Assembly (NCBI GenBank): GCA_964646465.1
Contig: CAZYEN010000026.1
Location: 1 to 8,998, forward strand
Origin: CALRBF01 sp964646465
GTDB lineage: Bacteria > Patescibacteriota > Minisyncoccia > SW-4-49-11
DNA length: 8,998 nt
Direction: 5' to 3'
This document shows positions 5,699-8,998 of the stretch, one piece after another; within the stretch, counting starts at the first letter, position 1; each line of letters starts with the position of its first letter. The notes under the pieces were generated by a model. That model made no database searches and was not told the origin of the DNA. It saw nothing but the letters and a program-made list of their open reading frames with translations. A program made the translations under genes and the position numbers.

Positions 5699-5946
5699 AT
5701 TAATATTTTATTTTGTTAATAAGTTGTGTATAAGTTATATAAAAATATAGTTTTTGTGTGAATAATATTGTGGGTAAGTTAGTGGTATTCCACAGACTAT
5801 AATTATATAAATAGTTATCCCCATATATTATACTGACTTATCCCAAATCATATCCACACTTGACAGTGTCTATTTATGCCACTAAAGAATAGTTTTCAGC
5901 TTTTCCACAGACACTACTATCTACTATTATATATATAATATATAAA
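5699..5946. other. Probable chromosomal origin of replication (oriC)
   Basis: The dnaA-dnaN spacer is A/T-rich and dense in DnaA boxes (consensus TTWTNCACA). On the minus strand lie TTATACACA (5725-5733), TTATTCACA (5757-5765) and TTACCCACA (5769-5777, one mismatch). On the plus strand lie TATTCCACA (5786-5794), TTATCCCCA (5815-5823) and ATATCCACA (5850-5858), each with one mismatch, then TTTTCCACA (5901-5909), a full match. The left boxes thus face the right ones. An unwinding element follows at the right end. No protein-coding frame is visible. Bacterial origins commonly lie next to dnaA, which supports the call. Function rests on sequence alone. Confidence 0.85.
5901..5946 (+). other. DnaA box, DnaA trios and A/T-only duplex unwinding element
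   Basis: The box TTTTCCACA (5901-5909) is followed after four bases (GACA) by CTA CTA (5914-5919), one extra T, CTA CTA TTA (5921-5929) and then an unbroken A/T run to 5946 (TATATATATAATATATAA). On the opposite strand the trios read 3-prime GAT. This is the order of the basal unwinding element described in Bacillus subtilis: box, short spacer, trios, melting region. In that system the DnaA filament grows from the box along the trios and strips one strand. The single-base slip between the two trio pairs is unusual. Confidence 0.75.
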
Positions 5947-5964
5947 GGACAAAAAATACAAATC

Positions 5965-5993
5965 TAGTAAAAAACATTTATTCAAGGTATAAT
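5965..5993 (+). promoter_or_regulatory. Possible dnaN promoter
   Basis: A perfect -10 box TATAAT (5988-5993) lies 27 bases before the dnaN ATG. The best -35 at a 17-base spacing, TAGTAA (5965-5970), is poor. A perfect TTGACA occurs further upstream (5860-5865), inside the origin, but has no good -10 at the right distance. dnaN may also be read from the dnaA promoter, since I see no terminator after dnaA. Confidence 0.4.
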
Positions 5994-6020
5994 AAATATA
6001 TAGTTTAAGATAGATAAGAT

Positions 6021-7130
6021 ATGAAATTTACCTGTTTGCAAGAAAATCTTTTAAAGGGATTAAATATTGCTCGTCAAAGTTCTTCACGAGCTACAACCTT
6101 ACCAGTTTTACAAACTTTTTTATTACAAGGAAAGCAAGGATCTTTAACTATAAGCTCTACTAATCTTGAAATTGGAATAAGAGTCCATATTCGTGGTAAA
6201 GAGGACTCAGAGGGGGCAATTTGTATCCCCCAAGACACTTTACTTGCCTATATAAGAAACTTACCACAAGATAAATTAAATTTAAGTGTCGAGAATGATG
6301 AATTAACTATTGAACAGGGAGAAGATATTCAAGCTCAATTCAAAGGTATTGTTGCTGAGGACTTTCCTAATTTGCCAGAAATAGAAGTGGAAAATCAAAT
6401 TATAATTAATAGTAATGATTTAAAACAAGGTTTGAAAACAGTTTATGGTTCTTTACCTAAAAATGAATTTAGACCAGAAATTTCAGGAGTTTATCTAGCC
6501 AAAAAAGAAAATCAGTTAATTTTTGTTGGTACCGATGGGTTTAGATTAAGTGAAAAAAAAGTTAACTTAAATAATTTAGATGGAAAAGATTTCTCTGTTA
6601 TTATTCCAAGTAAAACTATAGCTGAAATTATTCGAATTCTTGATGCAATAGAGGAAAATGAAGTTAATATTCAATTCGGATCTTCTCAAATTAAATTGAT
6701 TATTGACACAGTTGAGATAATTTCGAAGTTAATTGATGGAAACTTTCCTCAATATGAAGGTTTGATTCCTCAAAGTTTCAGAACTAAGTTTGACTGTGAT
6801 AGTCAAGAATTAGTACAGGCTATTAAATTATCATCTGTTTTCTCTCAAAATGCAGTAAATGATGTAAAATTAAATCTACAGGATGATAAAAATCTGAATG
6901 TTAGTTCCTCAGATTCTCAAACTGGTTCTAATAAAACTAAAATACCTGTTCATATTACTGGAGATACTGGTATTACCATAACTTTTAATTATAACTATCT
7001 TTTAGATGGGATACAATTATTCAAAGAAGGATCAATTCAATTTCATCTAAATGATACCGATTCCCCAGTAATTCTAAAAAGTGATGACACTCCAGATTTT
7101 TATTATCTCATAATGCCTATTCGCGATTAA
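6021..7130 (+). CDS. dnaN: DNA polymerase III beta subunit (sliding clamp)
   Basis: This 369-residue protein forms the ring-shaped dimer that holds the replicative polymerase on DNA and serves as a docking platform for other replication and repair proteins. The N-terminus (MKFTCLQENLLKGLNIARQ) and the segment TTLPVLQTFLLQ are typical, as is LTISSTNLEIGI in place of the usual ...ATDLEIGI. The middle carries EFRPEISGVYL and FVGTDGFRLSEKKV, the most conserved block of the family. It ends in YYLIMPIRD, corresponding to the family C-terminus near the peptide-binding cleft. The length fits three clamp domains of about 120 residues each. The ATG has no clear Shine-Dalgarno. It lies immediately right of oriC and is followed after four bases by comM, so the two are likely cotranscribed. 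Confidence 0.97.
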   Translation: MKFTCLQENLLKGLNIARQSSSRATTLPVLQTFLLQGKQGSLTISSTNLEIGIRVHIRGKEDSEGAICIPQDTLLAYIRNLPQDKLNLSVENDELTIEQGEDIQAQFKGIVAEDFPNLPEIEVENQIIINSNDLKQGLKTVYGSLPKNEFRPEISGVYLAKKENQLIFVGTDGFRLSEKKVNLNNLDGKDFSVIIPSKTIAEIIRILDAIEENEVNIQFGSSQIKLIIDTVEIISKLIDGNFPQYEGLIPQSFRTKFDCDSQELVQAIKLSSVFSQNAVNDVKLNLQDDKNLNVSSSDSQTGSNKTKIPVHITGDTGITITFNYNYLLDGIQLFKEGSIQFHLNDTDSPVILKSDDTPDFYYLIMPIRD

Positions 7131-7134
7131 ATGT

Positions 7135-8658
7135 ATGTTATCCAGAGTACAATCAGCCTCAACTCTTGGACTTAATGGTCAAAAAATAGAGATTGAAGTA
7201 GATATGACTCAGGGTTTACCTGGCATTACTATTGTTGGACTTCCAGATACAGCTATTAATGAAGCTAAAGAAAGAATTAGATTAGGTTTAAAAAATAGTG
7301 GTATTATTTTACCTCAAAAAAGATTTGTCTTAAATCTTGCTCCAGCTGAGGTGAAAAAAATTGGAACTGCTTATGATTTACCAATGGCAATTGCAATTCT
7401 GAAGGCTTTAGAACTAATTCAATTCCCAGAAAAAGACTATATTATTTTAGGAGAGCTAGGTTTAGATGGTAGTATTAGAGCAGTGCAGGGAATTTTACCG
7501 ATTACAGTTTATGCAAAAGAACAAGGAATATATAACCTTATTATCCCATCTAATAATGCTAAGGAGGCTTCTTTGGTTGAAGGAGTTAATATTCTTGCCA
7601 TCAATCACATTCAAGAAGTTTTAGACCATTTTGATACTAAAATTTCAACTAATATTACCCCAACTGCTTCGTATGACTTTGTGCCAAACTTTCATACCAG
7701 CGACATAGATATGGCTTATATTAGGGGACAAAAATTAGCTAAAAGAGCCTTAGAAATATCGGCTGCTGGAGCTCACAATGTCCTTATGACTGGCCCACCT
7801 GGAGCTGGTAAAACTCTATTATCTCGTACAATACCTACTATTTTACCTATGATGGATCGCGATGAAGTTTTGGAAGTGTCTCAACTTTATAGTATTGCTG
7901 GAAATCTGAATAGTGAGCAACCATTAATTATTAACAGACCATTTCGAGCTCCACATCATACCGCATCATCAATTTCTTTAATCGGAGGCGGGAGTTTTCC
8001 TAAACCAGGAGAAATTAGTCTTGCCCATCGAGGAGTGCTTTATATGGATGAATTTCCAGAGTTTCCAAGATTAGTTTTGGAAAGTTTAAGACAACCTTTA
8101 GAAGATAGAATTATTACAATTTCTAGAGCCCAAGGTTCTATCACATTTCCTGCTGACTTTATGCTGATTGCCAGCCAAAACCCTTGTCCTTGTGGTTATC
8201 TTACAGATAATGATAGAGAATGCATATGTTCTCAAGCACAAATTGTAAGATATCAGCAAAAAATATCAGGCCCCCTTTTGGATAGAATAGATATGATTAT
8301 AAATATAGAAAAAGTAAAAACGGAAGAATTAATTCAACCATCTGAAGTACTAGAAGAATCATCAGAAGTAATTAGACAAAGAGTAGAAGATGCAAGAGAA
8401 ATACAAAGACAAAGATTTCAAGATTTAGGTATAAAAACTAATAGTTCAATGAATATTAAACAAATTCAAAATATTTGTATTTTGGACAAACAATCTCAAC
8501 AACTTCTATCCCAAGCAGTTAGTAAAATGAATTTGTCAGCAAGAGCTTATAATAGAATCTTAAAAATATCTCGTACAATAGCTGATTTATCTAATTCTAA
8601 AGATATACAGATTAATCATATTGCTGAGGCTTTACAGTATAGGGAGAAAGCGTCTTAA
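7135..8658 (+). CDS. comM: ComM/YifB family Mg-chelatase-like AAA+ ATPase
   Basis: This 507-residue protein belongs to the ComM family, hexameric helicases that promote branch migration when incoming single-stranded DNA is integrated during natural transformation. The N-terminal ChlI-like domain includes GLPGITIVGLPDTAINEAKERI (split across 27-48). The AAA+ core has Walker A GPPGAGKT (220-227), RPFRAPHHTAS (268-278), GGGSFPKPGEISLAHRG (284-300), Walker B VLYMDEF (301-307) and GPLLDRID (379-386). A four-cysteine pattern, C351, C353, C363 and C365 (NPCPCG...CIC), may bind zinc. A C-terminal helical Mg-chelatase domain ends in ALQYREK. The length is usual. The ATG lies four bases after the dnaN stop with no Shine-Dalgarno, implying translational coupling. 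An overlapping ATG at 7131 is in another frame and is not used. Confidence 0.95.
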   Translation: MLSRVQSASTLGLNGQKIEIEVDMTQGLPGITIVGLPDTAINEAKERIRLGLKNSGIILPQKRFVLNLAPAEVKKIGTAYDLPMAIAILKALELIQFPEKDYIILGELGLDGSIRAVQGILPITVYAKEQGIYNLIIPSNNAKEASLVEGVNILAINHIQEVLDHFDTKISTNITPTASYDFVPNFHTSDIDMAYIRGQKLAKRALEISAAGAHNVLMTGPPGAGKTLLSRTIPTILPMMDRDEVLEVSQLYSIAGNLNSEQPLIINRPFRAPHHTASSISLIGGGSFPKPGEISLAHRGVLYMDEFPEFPRLVLESLRQPLEDRIITISRAQGSITFPADFMLIASQNPCPCGYLTDNDRECICSQAQIVRYQQKISGPLLDRIDMIINIEKVKTEELIQPSEVLEESSEVIRQRVEDAREIQRQRFQDLGIKTNSSMNIKQIQNICILDKQSQQLLSQAVSKMNLSARAYNRILKISRTIADLSNSKDIQINHIAEALQYREKAS

Positions 8659-8659
8659 A

Positions 8660-8694
8660 ACAAAAAGAGAGCTATTTATTAACTCTCTTTTTGT
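8660..8694. terminator. Bidirectional terminator between comM and the M23 peptidase gene
   Basis: ACAAAAAGAGAG (8660-8671) is perfectly complementary to CTCTCTTTTTGT (8683-8694), giving a 12-bp stem over an 11-base loop. Each strand carries a run of five T in its distal arm, so the structure can end transcripts from both convergent genes. It fills nearly all of the 50-base gap between their stop codons. Confidence 0.75.
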
Positions 8695-8708
8695 ACGATA
8701 ACTTTATT

Positions 8709-8998
8709 TTATCTAGCCAAAGGATTTCTAGCTCCTCTTACTTCGAAGTGCAAATGACATCCAGTAGAGTTTCCAGTAGTACCCATAGATCCAATATACT
8801 GTCCTTTAGTTACATTTTCACCAACTTGAGAGGCTCTAGTAGTAAGGTGAGCATAAAGTGTCACAACTCCATTTGGATGAGTTATTTTGATATAGTTACC
8901 ATATCCACCATTCCATCCTGAAAAAATTACTATTCCTTCGCCTGCAGAAATTATGGGTTCTTGATCATAACCCATACCAAACAAATCAATTCCCTGGT
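8709..8998 (-). CDS. M23 family metallopeptidase (LytM/peptidoglycan endopeptidase domain), 5-prime partial
   Basis: Only the C-terminal catalytic domain is in the window; the frame runs off the right edge. Its first complete residues read QGIDLFGMGY, and the last two bases in view (AC on the minus strand) fit a histidine codon, giving the family motif HxGxD. YAHL and STGCHLHFEV follow, containing the HxH motif. The histidine and aspartate of the first motif and the second histidine of HxH are the expected zinc ligands, and the histidine of YAHL is the expected catalytic partner. The order is correct and the family ending NPLAR is present, so the domain looks active. Such enzymes cut peptide cross-links in peptidoglycan outside the membrane. 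Signal peptide, membrane anchor or coiled coil would lie upstream, out of view. A TTG at 8984 is internal and not the start. Confidence 0.9.
   Translation of the reverse strand, partial: QGIDLFGMGYDQEPIISAGEGIVIFSGWNGGYGNYIKITHPNGVVTLYAHLTTRASQVGENVTKGQYIGSMGTTGNSTGCHLHFEVRGARNPLAR

Noticed and set aside
5860..5888. TTGACA as the -35 box of a dnaN promoter
   Set aside because: The hexamer is perfect, but no acceptable -10 lies 16 to 18 bases downstream.
8691..8921. Plus-strand open frame of 76 codons, Ser-rich
   Set aside because: It is antisense to the M23 peptidase domain, which has intact catalytic motifs, and it starts inside the terminator.
123..8998. UGA reassignment to glycine, as in some CPR lineages
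   Set aside because: All genes are full length with no in-frame TGA. Although no gene ends in TGA, nine genes are too few to infer recoding.
1..8998. CRISPR array, insertion sequence or tRNA gene
   Set aside because: I found no spaced direct repeats of suitable length, no transposase frame and no cloverleaf-like segment.

Overview
This AT-rich window reads as the replication-origin neighbourhood of a small-genome bacterium. My best guess is the Candidate Phyla Radiation (Patescibacteria), possibly Parcubacteria-like. The reasons are a DnaA whose N-terminus resembles that lineage as I remember it, a short YidC of about 250 residues, dnaN followed directly by comM rather than recF/gyrB, and starts that almost all lack a Shine-Dalgarno sequence. 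The lineage call is inference; the gene identities are firm. All genes read with the standard stops. Eight of the nine intact genes end in TAA, one in TAG and none in TGA.

Left part (1-3589), read leftward. A clear sigma70-type promoter (3616-3644) drives rpmH (L34), rnpA (RNase P protein), yidC (membrane insertase), a MOP/Wzx-type flippase and a family-2 glycosyltransferase. The genes are 8 to 32 bases apart or overlap, so they look like one operon. The usual jag partner is not after yidC; two surface-glycan genes sit there instead. The left edge carries a GC-rich palindromic element and a terminator that faces rightward. Inside the glycosyltransferase gene lie two perfect DnaA boxes and one near match.

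Middle (3590-4258) contains no intact gene. It holds the divergent rpmH promoter, a second strong rightward promoter (3691-3719), a decayed reading frame with an in-frame TAG (3749-4003), a good rho-independent terminator (4081-4110), a cluster of AAAAGTG repeats, and the dnaA promoter with a perfect DnaA box over its start site.

Right part, read rightward: dnaA, then a 322-base intergenic region, then dnaN and comM. The intergenic region looks like oriC. It has many DnaA boxes, minus-strand ones on the left and plus-strand ones on the right. The last box (TTTTCCACA) is followed by CTA-type DnaA trios and a pure A/T stretch, the layout known from the Bacillus basal unwinding element. comM starts four bases after dnaN stops. 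A 12-bp-stem bidirectional terminator separates comM from a convergent M23 peptidase gene cut off by the right edge.

Together the genes cover replication initiation (DnaA, clamp, oriC), tRNA maturation and ribosome supply (RnpA, L34), membrane protein insertion (YidC), and envelope building or remodelling (flippase, glycosyltransferase, M23). The least explained parts are the transcribed-looking decayed locus beside dnaA, the boxes inside the glycosyltransferase gene, and the left-edge palindrome.
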